Shown here one piece after another: positions 33,347-47,065 of a stretch of DNA of 64,000 bases. The notes beneath the pieces were generated by a model. It was given only the letters and a program-made list of their open reading frames with translations, did no database searches and had not been told where the DNA came from. The stretch spans positions 62,001 to 126,000 of the forward strand of contig MCGO01000087.1 of the NCBI GenBank assembly GCA_002104985.1, written 5' to 3'. Source of the DNA: Rhizoclosmatium globosum (taxonomy: Eukaryota; Chytridiomycota; Chytridiomycetes; Chytridiales; Chytriomycetaceae). A program made the translations under genes and the position numbers. Positions within the stretch are counted from its first letter, which is position 1. Each line of letters begins with the position of its first letter.

Positions 33347-33686
33347 ATGTTCTCAGCCTTCCAGAACCTCATCGCCCGATCCTTTATTACAACAGAGACA
33401 TCGTCTTTGACGACTCCATCGAAACGCCCATTTCAAGCAGAAAATAATAAGCTAGTGCTGAATCAGCAGAGGAATGACTTCTCCGGTCAGACTCACCCTT
33501 CCTGCTGAAGGCGATTCTTCAACGTACATATCAAATCAATCTCAGCCAAACACACCTGTTTTACTGCCCTATAAATCCGTTGAAACTTTCCCTCTCAGCA
33601 ACAGCACAACCCAAAGTCAAGATTCTCAACCGTCTCCTGTTTCCAGGTCGCCGATTATTATGACTCCGCATTTATCTCCTTTCTAG
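33347..33686 (+). CDS. Small hypothetical protein (two-exon model)
   Basis: The model uses ATG 33347, a 64-nt intron at 33403-33466 (GTCTTT...CAATCAG-type end) and exon 2 to TAG 33686, giving 91 residues. The first part MFSAFQNLIARSFITTETS looks amphipathic, as in mitochondrial leaders; the rest is Ser/Thr/Pro-rich (SQDSQPSPVSRSP). AATAAA follows at 33703, which supports a transcript end. The donor is weak and no family is known. Confidence 0.35.
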
Positions 33687-33725
33687 TCCGTAAAAAAGGA
33701 ATAATAAAATCAAATTGATATTTTC

Positions 33726-36700
33726 ATGAGCTCTCGGACACGACCCGCGTTGTCCGCCAGCACAGCACCAACCTCAAACGCGCAATCCAGCACGACATCG
33801 AAAGCTGTGAGTGAAGAGTCCTTGATTTGGTTTGCCTTAACCAATTCTGACTGTCCTCAGCGAGTCGTTACCAGTGGCCGAGCAAAGGAAGCGACTCTGA
33901 AAACAGCACCAAAGCCAAAGAGTATTCACCTTCTTGTCCCCGTCTGATTCTGTAAACTACATTCCAACTAGCAACCGCATCAAAGCCTTCGAGTGCAAAA
34001 CAACCAGCAAAGCCAGCCGATAACTCACTCGAATCCATCCTCAAATCCGTCGAAGACTACTCTCAATGCACGGATGCCTTCGCTGATTTGGTACAACAGC
34101 GCCTGGCTCCGCTGCTGTCTCTGAGTGCGCAAGCTGTTCCTGCTGAGAAGGTGGTGAAATCAAGAATCCCTTCAAAGCTAAGCAGCCCAAAGCCAATCCT
34201 GTCGACCACTTGCTGAAGCTGTAAATGAGATGTCGATTGAAAATGTTGAACCTTCCAGAGTATCTTCAGTTCTTCCTCTGGAGCTGCGTGCTTTGAAGTC
34301 ATTCGCGTTGAAACTCCTCGCCACTGTATCAAAAACCGCTCAATCTGTACCTACACTGAAGTCAGACACTTCAGTCGAGCTGAAATCAACCGCTTTTGCA
34401 CCCGTTCTTGAGTCAAATGCACTCCCAAAGAAGCCAGATTCTAAACGCCCTTCCTCAGCTTCAGCGCCAAAATCTAAGTCTTCAACCGTACGCGCAACAG
34501 GAACTACGACTGCGCCGACCATAATTCCAAATTATTTCGAAATTATAACCAAGATGTGCCTGAATTGTGCAACGGGGTTGTCCAATCTGGAAAGTTATGA
34601 GGCAAGCCTTGATTCTGATTACTCCAAATCCATCAATGGCCGAATGGGTGGCAGAAGTTATTGGAATTTTGAAGTGGAAAAAGCACTTTCGAATGTTATT
34701 ACGCGCTTAATTGAATCTGGACAGGTACTGTTAGACGATCTTGTTTTTGGCTTCGCTCATTTTTATGTAGACGACGCATGCCGTGACGCTCTTAAAGAAT
34801 CTTCATCCAAGGCTGTCGGCACCTGTCGAAGACCTATTACCAAAAGTTTCCTTGGAGACATCCACCGCACAGCCCCCACCAAAGAAGAAAGTCACTACAA
34901 CTATCAAACCACGTACTATTTCTGCCTCCTCGGCTGCTGCAAAAAAGTCGGTAGTGGCTGAGAAACCCAAGGAAGAAGCTCAATTTGACATCGCACTTCT
35001 TCTTGTTACAACAGTGGAGAATAGCACGCCATCGTGGGTGAAATCAGATTCCGTTATACCCTGCCCACCACCGTCTTTAGTTGCAGCCACTCTCTTAATG
35101 CTTTGCGATGTATCGTGCTTCCTACATATAACAAGAATCACAAGGTTTGATTTCCTTGGTGTGTTGACAAATCTAATACCTTCACAGACTTTCGAGAGTA
35201 TTCTTCTCGGAGAATATGGCTTGTACTTTTGGTGCAACAAACTGAAGGCTGTTGATAGTGGGCTCGCAGCAAAAATGTTTGACGCGGTATTTCGTAGTCT
35301 TCACAAAGCAGCCGCAGGTTACACAGGTATACTTCGTATCGACTAAGAAATGCATAGTAACATGTTTCTCAGACCCAGTTGCCGTATTTAGTTGCAAGTT
35401 CCTCGTCCTACGGTTCTTCATTCATTCTGCGTCGTTTTCTCAAGATTCATTCGCTGATATGGGATTACGATCTGTCCTGGCATTAGAAAAATCGAGCCTG
35501 AATATTGAATCCCTATCTAGCGTAATTTCGGGTTACTTTGATTGGGTGCTCGATTCCATTGAAGCTATGAAACTACCTCCGACGAAAATCAATGTAAAAC
35601 ATGTTGTCTTGATTGATTATTGTGCACAGATGTCGAAAAAAGTAAGTTTGTCCCCTTTTATTCAAAATTCTGATGGTTTCGTATAAAAGATATCTGCTGT
35701 AAGTTGCAAACGAGAGTCGCCGTTCTTTCCCGACAGATACACAAGGCTGTGAAAGAAATCGACTCTCCTTTATCGTGTTTAACTGGAGCACTTGTCACTT
35801 CGATTGAAGTTGAATCATTCCTCTCGACAGCCAGCACACTGGGTTCCGACTTGATTTCAGAATTCGAATTAGTCAACTCCAGCCTCAAATCATTTCGGAA
35901 TCTTTTGCAGAGTTTGACCACACCTACACTGGATATGTTCACCGAAATTACAAGAGTCTTTAACAGAATTCTTGATGCGTTCAAAAAGGCGACTGGTGCT
36001 GATAACGTTCCCGCGCTAGAGACAAAAGAAATTCTGGTCAATACCTTACAATGCTTTGATTGGTGGTTTCAACTGGGAACTGTGGACCCTTTCTCTCCGT
36101 TGACTCGAAAGATATTGCCAAGTATTGTAACCCTACATTTGGCGGTCTTTAAAATGCGTGAGAAATTACTTGGCTCTGTGGGTGATGTAGAATCGGCACC
36201 TGAATTGTCAGATGCGATCAAAGTTTGTTTGGAATTCGATTATGTCGATGGTCTGAGTTGGACATCTACCACATTTTATAATGTCGGCAGTTCCTGGTTC
36301 CGCAACAGTGATTTTCAAGTCGCGTTAGTTTGGTTGAGAACCTCCACTGACCTGTTGGCCAAATGTTGGGAATTATCACTCGAAGCAAAGAAATCAGAAT
36401 ACTCACCGATGCTTGTAAAGCGACATGAAGCTGTTGCTATGTGCTACCATGCGTTGCACGATGCCAAGGTTTGTTTTTTTGGCTGATAACATCGAATCTT
36501 ACCCTTGACTCAGAATTGCGAAAGTTCATATGTTAAGATGCTTGAGCATCTCATTCAAAGTAATTATACGTCTTTAAGCCTGGACTCTTCAACTCGAAAA
36601 TCTTTGGAGAAAATGTACAAAATGGTCTATTTTACTGGATCGATCATTCGATCACCGTCGCTTTTGGTTTCTGGTTCAATGACAACCACGAAACTCGTTC

Positions 36701-39700
36701 TTCTTGATTTTGAAGTGACTTTCTTGATGGAATTGGCAGTTGAAACAATGTCTCAGGAACTTCTCAGCAAACTTGAGAGTTTAATTTTAGCTTCACTCGC
36801 ATTGACAGAAGTTGAACTTCATCCGATTCGCCGCGCAAAGTGAGTTACTTTGTTTTGAAGGAGACTAAGTACTGACGACGTGTCTTTTCAGGTTCCTCAT
36901 TCATAAAGCTAATCTGCTGAGGATGAAAGGCAAACAAAGCCCTGACGCAATTCAGCTGAGTCATGAAGCAATAGATGTATTTAAGAATGCGGTATGCGTC
37001 TTTGTTTATCGAGTCTTCACGCTGATGCAATCGCAATTCAAAGGATAATGTTTGGGGAGACGACATTGATTTAGAAAGCAAGTCGAAGGACTTGCTCGCT
37101 TTTGCGTATATGACTCACGGAATTTGTTTGAGCGAAAACGGAGAATATCAAGCAAAGCCGTTCCGTCTTTCCATCGAACTTTGGAAGAGTGCTCTAGATG
37201 GGGTTCCGATGTTCCCAACCAGTTTAGTATTTCGTTTCCCCACTCCAAAACTCCCAAAACTCATCAAACTGTTGCAGAATTTCATGACGAAGATAACTTT
37301 GCGAATCGCTTTGCCAGTAAAGAGCAAACTTATCATGCACTAGGTATTTCACATGAAATCTATTGAATTGTAATAACAGAATCCCCTAGCAACTCTCGCT
37401 GAGTTTTTTGGAGTCTTGAACCAGCCATTGAATCAAATTAATTCATATCGATTAATGTTGCGAATGTTGCAGTTGTTCGAGCCGAAGGGAGGAAAACTTC
37501 AAGGTATTCATCTTCCTCAATGTGATTTCTATGGTTACTCATTGTTTATGACAGAAACAATAAGAATTCTATCCGGTGTAGGTCGCTGTTATTTGTCTTT
37601 GGGATACACCGGGAAGGCCGGCCTTGCCTTGGTTCAGGCTCAAGGGCTGATCGAGGCAGAAATGAACAAACCACTGCATAATCTCTCAGTCGGAAGTATG
37701 TGGAGCCTCGTGTATGCGCATTACTTGTGCAATATTGGGAATTCTGAAAAGGGGTAAGAGCACTTGTTTTCAATCAGTAGAATGTAACACTTAGCTCCAG
37801 ACTAAATATTTACGAAAACACCATGATACGACTTGATTCCAAATCTGAGACTGGAATGTTGCACGCATTTTCCAAGTTCGTATACTCAAACTTGATGTAT
37901 TTCAAGGTATGTTGCATGTTACCACTGAAACTTTTTTAACGAAATGAGAAGGGAAATCTGGCTGCTGCTATCAATGAAGGCTCAAAATCTGTTCGACGGC
38001 TGCAGAGGTTCTTCAATGTCGAATCAAACAAGTCCACACTCTCGACAAGATTAGACATTTCTCAGGTGACAAATATAGTATGAAGTCAAGAATGAACGTC
38101 TGACATTATATTATCAAAAGATGTTCTTTGAGTGCTGCTCGTGGCTGGGATCCTTGCTCGTTATAAGAGGCTCTGTTCCTGAAGCGGAATACTTTTTCAA
38201 ACAAGGACTTTTAATCGCCGAGTCTGTCAAATCATTCGCATTTCGAAATCATTTTGCTGAAAAGTTGGCGGAACTGAAGTATCGGCGAGGCTATCTCGAA
38301 GACAGCAGAAAGGAACTCTCATTATCTGCATCTTCGCGGCTTCAAGTATGCTCAAAACAATCAATTACCTATACTAACCTTTTGCTTAGTACGAATCAGA
38401 TTCATCGTCTCTTGAAATCGTGACGTCGCTTATGCGTCAGGGTGATTTACAACTTAAAGCAGAGGAATTGGACGATGCGATGGAACTATACACAGAAGCG
38501 AACAATATTTTAGAAAAAGCAATGTCTTCTTCAGCCATTGCATCAGTGGAAGACCTTCCTCCCCTGTCGTAAGTTTTTACCATAATTTCATTCACTGTCT
38601 AAACAACTCAAAGGCAAGTGTGTGAAACACCACGTGAGAAGAATTTTGCTGCTGCGTCACCCAAGAAATCTATGAAAGACGTGATAGATTATAAATCCAG
38701 TGATGGTATTGTGGCAAATCACCAATTGTGTTCTTAATTTTGTTCAATAGCATCCTCTAATGTTATGGTCTTGCATATTTGAGAACCGAAGTCACGAGTA
38801 AAATGGGTCATGTTTTGGATTTGCATGGAAAACTCGAGGAAGCTGAGAAGCGTGTCTTACTTGTTCAAGATTCACCCCAACGTGGAGTGGAGAAAGTAGG
38901 AACTTTGACGAATTTGAACAATTGTTAAATAATCTCCCTTTGATAGGCGGAATATCTTCATGCCTTGTCTTCGATTAAATTCAAAAAACTGTTGCAAAGT
39001 TTGACTGGAAACCCATTGCTTGAAATGTTCGCTGATTCAGGTGTGTATCCTGTGATTGTACTTCAAAATCCGTGACAAATCAATCACAGCATTTTCGGTT
39101 CCATGGTGCGTTCCGCCGAAAACAACAAATGCCAAGGCTCGAAAAACTTTAGCAGCACTCGACAGAAGTGTTTCACAGCTTGAAGAGCTCCTTCAACAGG
39201 CTTTTAATTGCGCAAGGTCATACGCAGCTACGCATATCCTTTACAGCGTCTGTCACCAACTTGCCCTCTTGAATGTGATTCGCGCCTACTTAACTGGTGG
39301 TGTCTCAGAATCAACTTCCAAAGAAATTGCCTTGGCTTGCGCGTTCTATCTAGATCAGTCCAAGGGAGTTACTGGAAAACGCGAACAGCTTGGAGTCTTT
39401 TGCGAAAAATCTCTTACAACCTCTGATCAATCACAAGTTAATTCGTTAGAATGGACAGTGGCAGAGTTTTCAGACCAAATCATCGACCGGATTCCCTCTG
39501 ATTGGGTTGTTGTGTCTCTATCAGCAGATCCCACCATGGATGACTTGTATATAACGCGAATGACCCGAAAATCTGTACCTGTTACATTCAGGCTTCCCAT
39601 GAAACGCCAGGCTATTCGTGAAGGTGAAGATGATGGTTTTGGCCTCGAAATCCTGTTGGCGGAAATCGCTGATATCATTGCAACCAACAATAATACTGCT

Positions 39701-41221
39701 AAAGTGGCGGCTGAGATTGTCGCTCAAAAGCGAGATCAAACTCGTGAAGAAAAATTGGAATGGTGGACAAAGAGGCGAGAGCTTGATGAGCGACTGAAAG
39801 AGATGATGTGCCATTTGGAAAAGTATTGGATTGGAGGCTTTAAAGGCCTGCTCATTCATGATAATTTCAAGGAGTCTATCTATGATATTCCATTCTCTGA
39901 ATTCAAGTCATCAGTTGAGGGATTGATTGCCAAAGCAGTGGCAGGGAAGGCGAAAGTGAAACCCTTACCTCTGGATCCAGAACTCTGCTGCATGATTCTC
40001 AAACTTGGTACTGAGCCCGACCCTCTCGATGTTGAAGACGTGTTATATTACCTGATGGATGCGTATCAATATGCTGGGTGTTCAATAGGATATGACGAAA
40101 TCAATATTGATTCGGTAAGCCAACTATATTTCAAGTAGATCTGCTAGAGTTTTTGACGACGTTTCATTAAAGATGGAGAGTGTGTTGACCGAGGCCATTT
40201 CACGGTTTCATCGCGCTAGATTGGCGATTGATGAAGGCCGAGAACACAAATCATTGGATGTCCTACCGAAACATACTGTACTAGTTTTGGACAAGAAACT
40301 TCAAACGATACCTTGGGAGAGTTTGCCTTGTATCCGAGGGACTTCTGTCTCACGTATCCCATCCCTTTCGTTCCTGCGAAATAGGTTCACAGAAGATGGT
40401 TTGGTTGCCGCTGTATCGAAACAAGACGCTTTCTTTATCCTAAATCCTGGAAAAGATTTGGTCAACACGGAAAAAGAATTCAAGGGATTCGTGAAGAGGT
40501 TTATAGCCTGCTATATCTGTTCGTTATTTAATCTTCTTTCTCCCAGTAATTCTACTTGGGAAGGCATCATTGGGAGGGCTCCAACTGAATTAGAATTTGA
40601 GGAACAGCTTTCGTCAAAGTCGTTATTCCTGTAAGTTATCCACTGCGACACTTCAGGAATATATAAAACTTATAGAAACAATAGATACTTTGGTCACGGA
40701 GGTGCGGAACAATACGTCAAAGCCCAAAGGATTCGAAAGCTTGATAAGTGCGCTGTTACGTTCCTGATGGGATGTTCCAGTGGAAAGCTCTCAGCACTCG
40801 GCGAATTTGACGTTGCAGGAACACCCTTGAACTATATGATCGGAAGCTGGTGAGGCAAACCAGTGGAGCTGTATTTCTTGACTAATACGTTTGGCACAGC
40901 CCTGCACTCGTATCAAATTTATGGGACGTAACGGATGGAGATATTGATAGATTCAGCAAAACAATGTTTTGTCATCTCGGACTGGCGAATGAAAGCGTAT
41001 TTCCTTCTAACGAGAAGCGCAATCGCAAGGGTAAACCTAAACCGTCCAGAGAATCAGAAGATAATCCGAACGAAAGAAAGTTCTATCGAGGCACATCAGT
41101 CTGCCGCGACAGTGTTATAACATTGACTGAAGCTGTAGCAATGTCGCGTGAGGGATGTGAACTTGAGTATTTGATTGGAGCTGCACCAGTAGTTTATGGT
41201 GTTCCCGTATTCTTTAAATAA
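33726..41221 (+). CDS. ESP1: Separase (C50 cysteine protease)
   Basis: Separase cuts the cohesin kleisin subunit at anaphase. The C-terminal protease domain is clear: LDVLPKHTVLVLDKKLQTIPWESLP with SRIPSLSFL (about 40255-40375), catalytic His in YFGHGGAEQY (codon 40695-40697) and catalytic Cys in TFLMGCSSGKL (codon 40773-40775), then [29 protein letters not shown]. Upstream, many exons form the long helical (TPR/ARM-like) region typical of separases, which binds securin. The N-terminal 1 kb from ATG 33726 is Ser/Lys-rich and disordered. Around twenty short introns are needed; I did not fix each joint. The end is VYGVPVFFK with TAA at 41219-41221. Only 43 bp separate it from the next start. 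Confidence 0.92.
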
Positions 41222-41264
41222 TATATTTCAGTAGTGATTATTGAATAAGGAAAGAGAAGGAAAG

Positions 41265-43921
41265 ATGCAACGAATTCGGTTGGTTGCAACTCACCTTCAT
41301 CGAAGAAACATGACGAAATTCGCGTATCCTGCTGTCCGCCGCGACGAGAACCACGTTGACGTGCTCCATGGCGTTCCAGTAAAGGTGAGCATCCATTAAG
41401 ACATCGCATTGATTGGATACTAACGATAGCCAGGACCCGTAAGCACCTTTTCTGAAAGCATCAACTCGAACTGACACACCAAAGCTACCGCCACCTCGAA
41501 GACCCTGATGCACCTGAAACCAAAGCATTTGTTGAAGCCCAGAATTCTCTCTTTCAGGGATTCATCAAGGACAGCGCTGTCCTCCGCGGAAAGATTGAAG
41601 CGAAGCTCACCGAAATGTACAATTACGAAAGGTGAGTGGCGCGAATCTCAACAATATCCCGACTTAAGAAATGTGCAGATTCGGAGTTCCTTTTAAGAAG
41701 GGAGATAACTACTATTGTATGTTTGCCTGCTGCCCAACTCACCATCGAATTGTTGACCAAGTTTCCTTCAATCAGACTTTCACAACTCAGGACTGCAGCC
41801 GCAGTCGGTTCTTTACACTCAAAAATCAGTGGATGCTACTGCTTCTGTGTTCTTCGATGTAAGTTGATTCTATTCCCATAAAGATTATAACGTTGTATGA
41901 ATTGCAGCCCAATAAACTCTCCGACGATGGAACTGTCTCCCTTTCCACCTACAGATTTTCGGAAAAGGGAAACTTGTTTGCGTATGCTTTGTAAGTTCCT
42001 GTTCATACTTTTTGCCCTGTCACTGAGCCTTTCTTCCTTCAGGTCTGCAAGTGGAAGTGATTGGGTCAAAATTCATGTGCGCGAAGTTGGAGCTGATAAG
42101 GACTTGGAAGAGAAGCCATTGGAATGGTGGGTTGAATTGCTCGCTTGGCTTATAATGTCTGATGTATTCTCAAGGGCCAAGTTCACGGGAATTTCCTGGA
42201 CTCATGACGAGAAGGGCTTCTTTTATAATCGATATCAAGCACCCTCTGTTTCATTAGACAAGGCGGGTACTGAGACCGACAGTGCCGAAAACCAAATGGT
42301 ATATTACCACCGTATTGGAACGAGTCAATCGGAAGATATTTTGATCCACAAAGATGCAAGTAATCCAACTCATATGTTTGGCGTATCTGTGTCAGACTGC
42401 GGACGATACTTGATTCTTACTGTTAGCGAGTCTTGTGATCCAAAGAACTTGGTTTACGTGGCAGATTTGCAGAAACAGTTCGGAACCAACTCCGTTCTCG
42501 GTATTTTATATTCTTAAAATCCTCCACTTTATTAACGTTCTTGCTACAGGTGTTCCAACGTTTTCTCCTATTGTGGATAAATGGGAAGCCGAGTTCAGTT
42601 GTATCGCCAACGAGGGAACCACATTCTTCTTCGAAACAACCTTGAATGCTCCCAAAAAACGTATTGTTAAGTATGATCTCACAAAACCTGAGTTGGGCTT
42701 TGTCGAAGTGGTTGCAGAGACTGAAAACCCACTCGACTTCAACAACGTCGTGGACGAGAACAAGCTCGTCCTCGTTTACTTGAAGGATGTCAAGCATGTG
42801 ATGAAAGTCTATGAACTTCATACTGGAGCTTTCTTGAACGATATCGAAATGCCATCTGGGTCAATCATCAAAGGAATGTCTGGAAACAGGGTTCGTCTTT
42901 TGTTTCCATTTCAATCCATCGACTAACGGTAGTATAGAAAGACACTGAAATGTTTTACTCTTTTGGGTCGTTTGTTTCCCCAGGAATCACTCGACGTTAC
43001 GAGTTTGCATCTCGCAAAGATTCTATTTTCAGAGAAACAAGTGTTAAGGGATTTAACTCTTCGATTTTTGAAGTGAAACAAGTCTTTTACTCCTCTGAAG
43101 ATGGTACCAAGATTCCTATGTACATCATTCACAAGAAAGGACTGTCATTGAATGGCAATAATCCTGCCTTACTCTATGCTTATGGAGGTTTCAACATCTC
43201 GATTCTTCCCTCTTTTTCTGTAAGTCATCTTAACTCAGAAACTTAATTTAATCAAACGTGTTAGGTTGGCTGGCTCACATTTGTCGAAAAATTCAATGGA
43301 GTCGTTGCTGTGGCTAACATTCGCGGTGGAGCAGAGTATGGTCAGGAATGGTACGACAGTGGTCGTCTCAAAAAGAAGCAAAACTGTTTCACGGACTTTC
43401 AGTATGCTGCCCGTTTCTTGGTTTCGGAAAAGTATACGAAACCTGAAAGACTCGCAATCAACGGAGGATCGAATGGAGGACTTCTCGTTGGCGCGTGTGT
43501 GAACCAAACGCCCGAACTTTTCGGTCTTGGTATTGCCGAAGTTGGTGTCATGGATTTGCTCCGTTTCCACAAGTTCACTATTGGAAGCGCATGGACAAGC
43601 GATTATGGTAATCCAGATGTTAAGGAGGACTTTGACTACGCGCTTAAAATTTCTCCATTGCACAATGTGGACCGCAATAAGAAATATCCCGCTGTACTGT
43701 TGATCACGGGTGACCACGATGATCGTGTCGTCCCCTTGCATTCTTTGAAGTTGGGAGCCACACTTCAGTATGAGTTGAGCGAAAGCGAGAAGCCAATCAT
43801 GATGAGAATCAACACAAAAGCCGGTCATGGAGCTGGAAAAAGTATGCAACAAATTATTGAAGAGGCTAGCGACAAATACACATACTTGGCTTGTGTGTTG
43901 AACGCAAACTACTCTGATTAA
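41265..43921 (+). CDS. PREP: Prolyl oligopeptidase (S9A, PREP)
   Basis: A cytosolic serine protease that cleaves short peptides after proline. The first ATG is 41265; a second in-frame ATG at 41310 (MTKFAYPAVRRDE) fits the usual PREP start, so MQRIRLVATHLHRRN may be an optional, mitochondrial-like leader. The beta-propeller runs from HGVPVK/DPYRHLEDPD through GISWTHDEKGFFYNRY and GSGSDW-like SASGSDWVKIHV to about 43050. The hydrolase domain has YAYGGFNIS, ANIRGGAEYGQEWY, catalytic Ser in NGGSNGGLL (about 43470), Asp in DHDDRVVPLHSL and His in KAGHGAGK (about 43826). Family length and order are normal. About eight short introns occur. AATAAA is at 43941. Confidence 0.93.
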
Positions 43922-43955
43922 TTGCGAGATTTGAAAATGAAATAAACGATTTTGT

Positions 43956-44811
43956 TTATTCATTTGTTCCATAAGAGGAGGCTAAAGGCTGAGATGAATG
44001 TTTTATCATCGGGGCTTCAGTGTCGTTCTCCAAAACTAAAGTCCCCCCCGTCGTTTTCCTTCTTTGTTTATACAACCAAACACCAAGAGCTACTAGAAAG
44101 CTGAGAAGAAATGCGCTTGTCATACAAGCAGCTACAATGACTACTTCCCTTCCTCGGTTTACCGGCGCCCTGTGTTGGTCTTCTTCAAATAGAATGGTTG
44201 AAGTAACTTTTGGAACTGTAGCTGAGTTTCTGGACTCTGAAAAACTCTCCACGGATTGAGGAATTTAGTATTCTTGACCATTCAGCCCAATAATTGTGAT
44301 TTCTCCTCGAACTTCATTAAAATTAAATCTGTAGGTATTTGCGATAGACTCATGGTCGTCAGAAATACTGTCGCAAGTGTAGGCAGTTTGTTGAAGCTGC
44401 GATTGAGAATATTTATTTAGAATATATGGGATATTTCTTAAACTATACTCACAATGGGAATCATAATGGAAAGTTTTGGGTCTTTCTGGCTTGTGTTGGA
44501 TGATTCGAGACAACAAGCACATGGAAACAATTGACCAGAGTCAAAGCGGATGTCTTGGACTCGCAGAACATTTGCAGTGAGGACGAAGTAAAAGGCTGAT
44601 AGTCATTTGCCTTGAAATAGCACACTTTGCCACATTGAGGGGCATTTCCGATCAGCTGGTTCAGAGTTATAGCGAGGACACCGGCTTGACGATGCAACGA
44701 AGCAGTCGAATTGCCTACTTTTTGGAAGTTCATAATACTTGTAAGTTCGCACAATTGCTTGCCGTGGCTGTGAAAGATCGAAAGATCGGAAAAGTTGAAC
44801 ACTTTTTTCAT
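43956..44811 (-). pseudogene. CFEM-like membrane protein, copy C, apparently degraded
   Basis: It follows the family plan: APQCGKVCYF, MFCESKTSA, LTLVNC, the intron after MIPI, LQQTAYTCDSI, EITIIGLNGQE, one transmembrane helix (VVIVAACMTSAFLLSFLVALGVWL) and a tail. Defects: the N-terminus from ATG 44811 lacks a convincing signal peptide; near 44515 the frame shifts, so the second Cys pair (PCACC) is in another frame from LVNC; and TAA at 44265-44267 sits where the relatives read V, F or S before IP. A 42-nt intron (GTCAAG...TTTTTCAG with TACTAA) could remove the stop, so a living but altered gene is not excluded. It starts only 30 bp after copy D ends. Confidence 0.6.
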
Positions 44812-44840
44812 TAAAAGATATATGTCTAGACTACGTTTAT

Positions 44841-45770
44841 TCAATATGTGCCATATTTTAACGAAATCTTTGGCTCTGAAAACGTGGTAGGTGCTGATTC
44901 ATCCTCTTCAATCATTTCTGCAATCATCTTTCGCTTTTTGTTTCTTCGACACAAGCAAACACCAACGGCTACTAAAAAACAGAGAAGGAATAATCCCACT
45001 AATATGGCTCCAGCAATAATGGCTCCTCTTTTGTTGTCACCTGTTGGAGTTTTCGATTTCGTGGAACTACTGTTGCTTCACGGCGACGGCGGATCTGACC
45101 CGAATTCTTAGGTAGACTGCTTTAGGATGGTTTCGGCCGCCCGGTGCACGCTTAACAACCGACTCAGAACTGGTACGGACAAGGGGAATCTGACTGTCGG
45201 GGCCGATTTGTCTGGTGCACCTTCTCCTCCTTTTGTTGCTCTAGAGCCCTCTGTTTCCATCGATTTATTTGGATCAGTCGGTGGTCCGACTGTGGGAGGG
45301 ATGAAGAATTCTTTTCCATCCCGGTCAATTATTGTTATTGCGGCCGCATCTCGATTTAAGTTAAATTTGTAGCCTTCGTTTTCGTTTTCGTTTGTGATGG
45401 AATTACAGATGGTGACTGTGCTTTGTAACTGCAGTAATGCAATCCAATTAATAATTATTATTGTTATCAAAGAACTCACAATAGGAATCATAGCCGACAA
45501 ATCTTTGAGGTTATCGGATTTCGAGCACTTTGAGTTAAGGCATCTGAGAAGTTCAAGGCCTGTTGTCTCGGATTTGCAAAATTGCTGAAGGGAGTCTACA
45601 GCGAAAGTACTCTGCTTCGATAATTCTATAAAACAAGATTGGCCACATGTTGGCGCGGTTTTAAGAAGCTTGTTTAGAGAATCTGTTGAAGATTGAGCAG
45701 GACTGTTGGATGTAGCCACACAGGCTACTATTTGGAAGGCCAACACAATTAAGACAAAACACGCGTTCAT
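44841..45770 (-). CDS. CFEM-like single-pass membrane protein, copy D
   Basis: The start is ATG 45770 with a signal peptide (ACFVLIVLAFQIVACVATS). The Cys module reads APTCGQSCF, FCKSETTGL, LLRCLNSKC, and ends MIPI at a conserved intron. Exon 2 opens LQSTVTICNSI, then AAITIIDRDGKEFFIP. A third exon gives the transmembrane helix (GAIIAGAILVGLFLLCFLVAVGVCL), a basic stop-transfer stretch and the tail SEPKISLKYGTY, TGA at 44841-44843. The joint to exon 3 needs an intron of about 84 nt starting GTTGTTAAG near 45150; without it the frame ends without a membrane helix. AATAAA overlaps the stop region on the minus strand. Confidence 0.7.
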
Positions 45771-45935
45771 AGTGGATTTTTGAATGTTCTTCAATGTGTT
45801 CGATTTTTGAACGTGAGTAGAAGAACCACAAAAAAATGTGGAACATCATTTTTGGTAGAACTTCATTCAAGTGATTGAATTCAACAAGCTTCTGACATCA
45901 CTGTCACTTTTAAAGCATTTTATTACATTTATTCA

Positions 45936-47065
45936 CTACGCTGCGCGTTCATACCAAACAGCACTGCAATAACTTTCCTCCACTGTCCTCCTCCAAAACT
46001 GGTAGGGATGTTTCACCAAACTATCTCGACAAGACTCGGGGTTCGGAATAAACTGCTGAACAAATCCATTTTGATTGAGCATGTGGCAAAGTTCACCGTT
46101 GGGATCACTTGGGTCACCACCCTCTTGACAAGGGTGGCAAATGCGCAGGAATTTGAGCATTTTACAGCTTGAAACAAGAGTTTTAAGAGTTGAACACGAA
46201 ACATTGAGAGGCGGGAGGTGAATATTATCCTGTCCAAAAGTCAACTGTTCGAGGTTGGGACAGTATTTGACAAGCGCAAGCAGGACGTCGTCTGTAACGG
46301 ACTCGTGTGCACCAATTAAATTCAAGACTCGAAGCGAAGGATTTCTGGATATGCAGTCAATCAAGTCTTTCGGTAAGCAAGCAGTAAGTATGAATGGCAA
46401 AACGATGTTTTCCTTTCCAGAGGTCGATTGGAGACATTCTTGAGTTGTATTTGTACCAGGAAGAATCGAGAACGTTTTTGGTCCTTTGTGGAGAGCCGTG
46501 TTTGTCATTTCCGCTTTGAGAACACAGAACTCGCCCTCAAGATATCCTGCCGTGATTCGTGCCGTCCTTTGATTGCATCCAGTCTCAACTCGAATCTCTT
46601 GTATCGTTTCATAAGATTTAGAGTCGCTTTCAGTAACTCAAGCGACAACAAACCTTCAATGCGAGCGGCCATCTCAGGCCATTGCACCATAGCAAACGCA
46701 TCCACAAGCGAATAACCAAAATTAACAAACGCCACTGATTCACGGTTTGCTGTCCTCAAGTAGCCCACCAAAAGCTGCCGTATATTTGCCTCCTGATGAT
46801 CCAAGCTTTCCGGCACGGTCATCTCTTCCACTTTCAGTCCTGTGTACGTATTATGTTTCGTCAAGAGCGGGTGAGATCCTCGAGATTGTTTAATCCCGGT
46901 TTGTTCAAGCTGTTGAGCCAGGTTTGCAATCTCTTTGCATTGACGTTTGTGACCGCCCTCTTTCCAATCAGACCTTTGACAGTCTTTTGAGCAATATGAC
47001 CGCGATTGACAGCCGGCGCACACTTGTGTTGGCCCTTTGGTCTCGCACACGCAGCATTTGCCCAT
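45936..47065 (-). CDS. MYND zinc-finger protein
   Basis: The start is ATG 47065. Residues 4-44 form a complete MYND finger (CCVCETKGPTQVCAGC, YCSKDCQRSDW, HKRQC), a module that binds Pro-rich partners. A helical region follows (NIRQLLVGYLRTANRESVAF, then GYSLVDAFAM). Near 46560-46640 the frame changes; a 71-nt intron (GTTACT...CAAAG) would join SLLSLE-type residues to TARITAGYLEGEF. The C-terminal part (LPKDLIDCISRNPSLRVLNL, DDVLLALVKYCPNLEQLTF, STLKTLVSSCKMLKFLRI) is LRR-like of the F-box/AMN1 kind. The end is YERAA at 45936. The function is unknown. Confidence 0.7.

Noticed and set aside
46505..46640. Frameshift in the MYND gene
   Set aside because: A 71-nt GT-AG intron (GTTACT...CAAAG) joins both parts in frame, so a break is not required.
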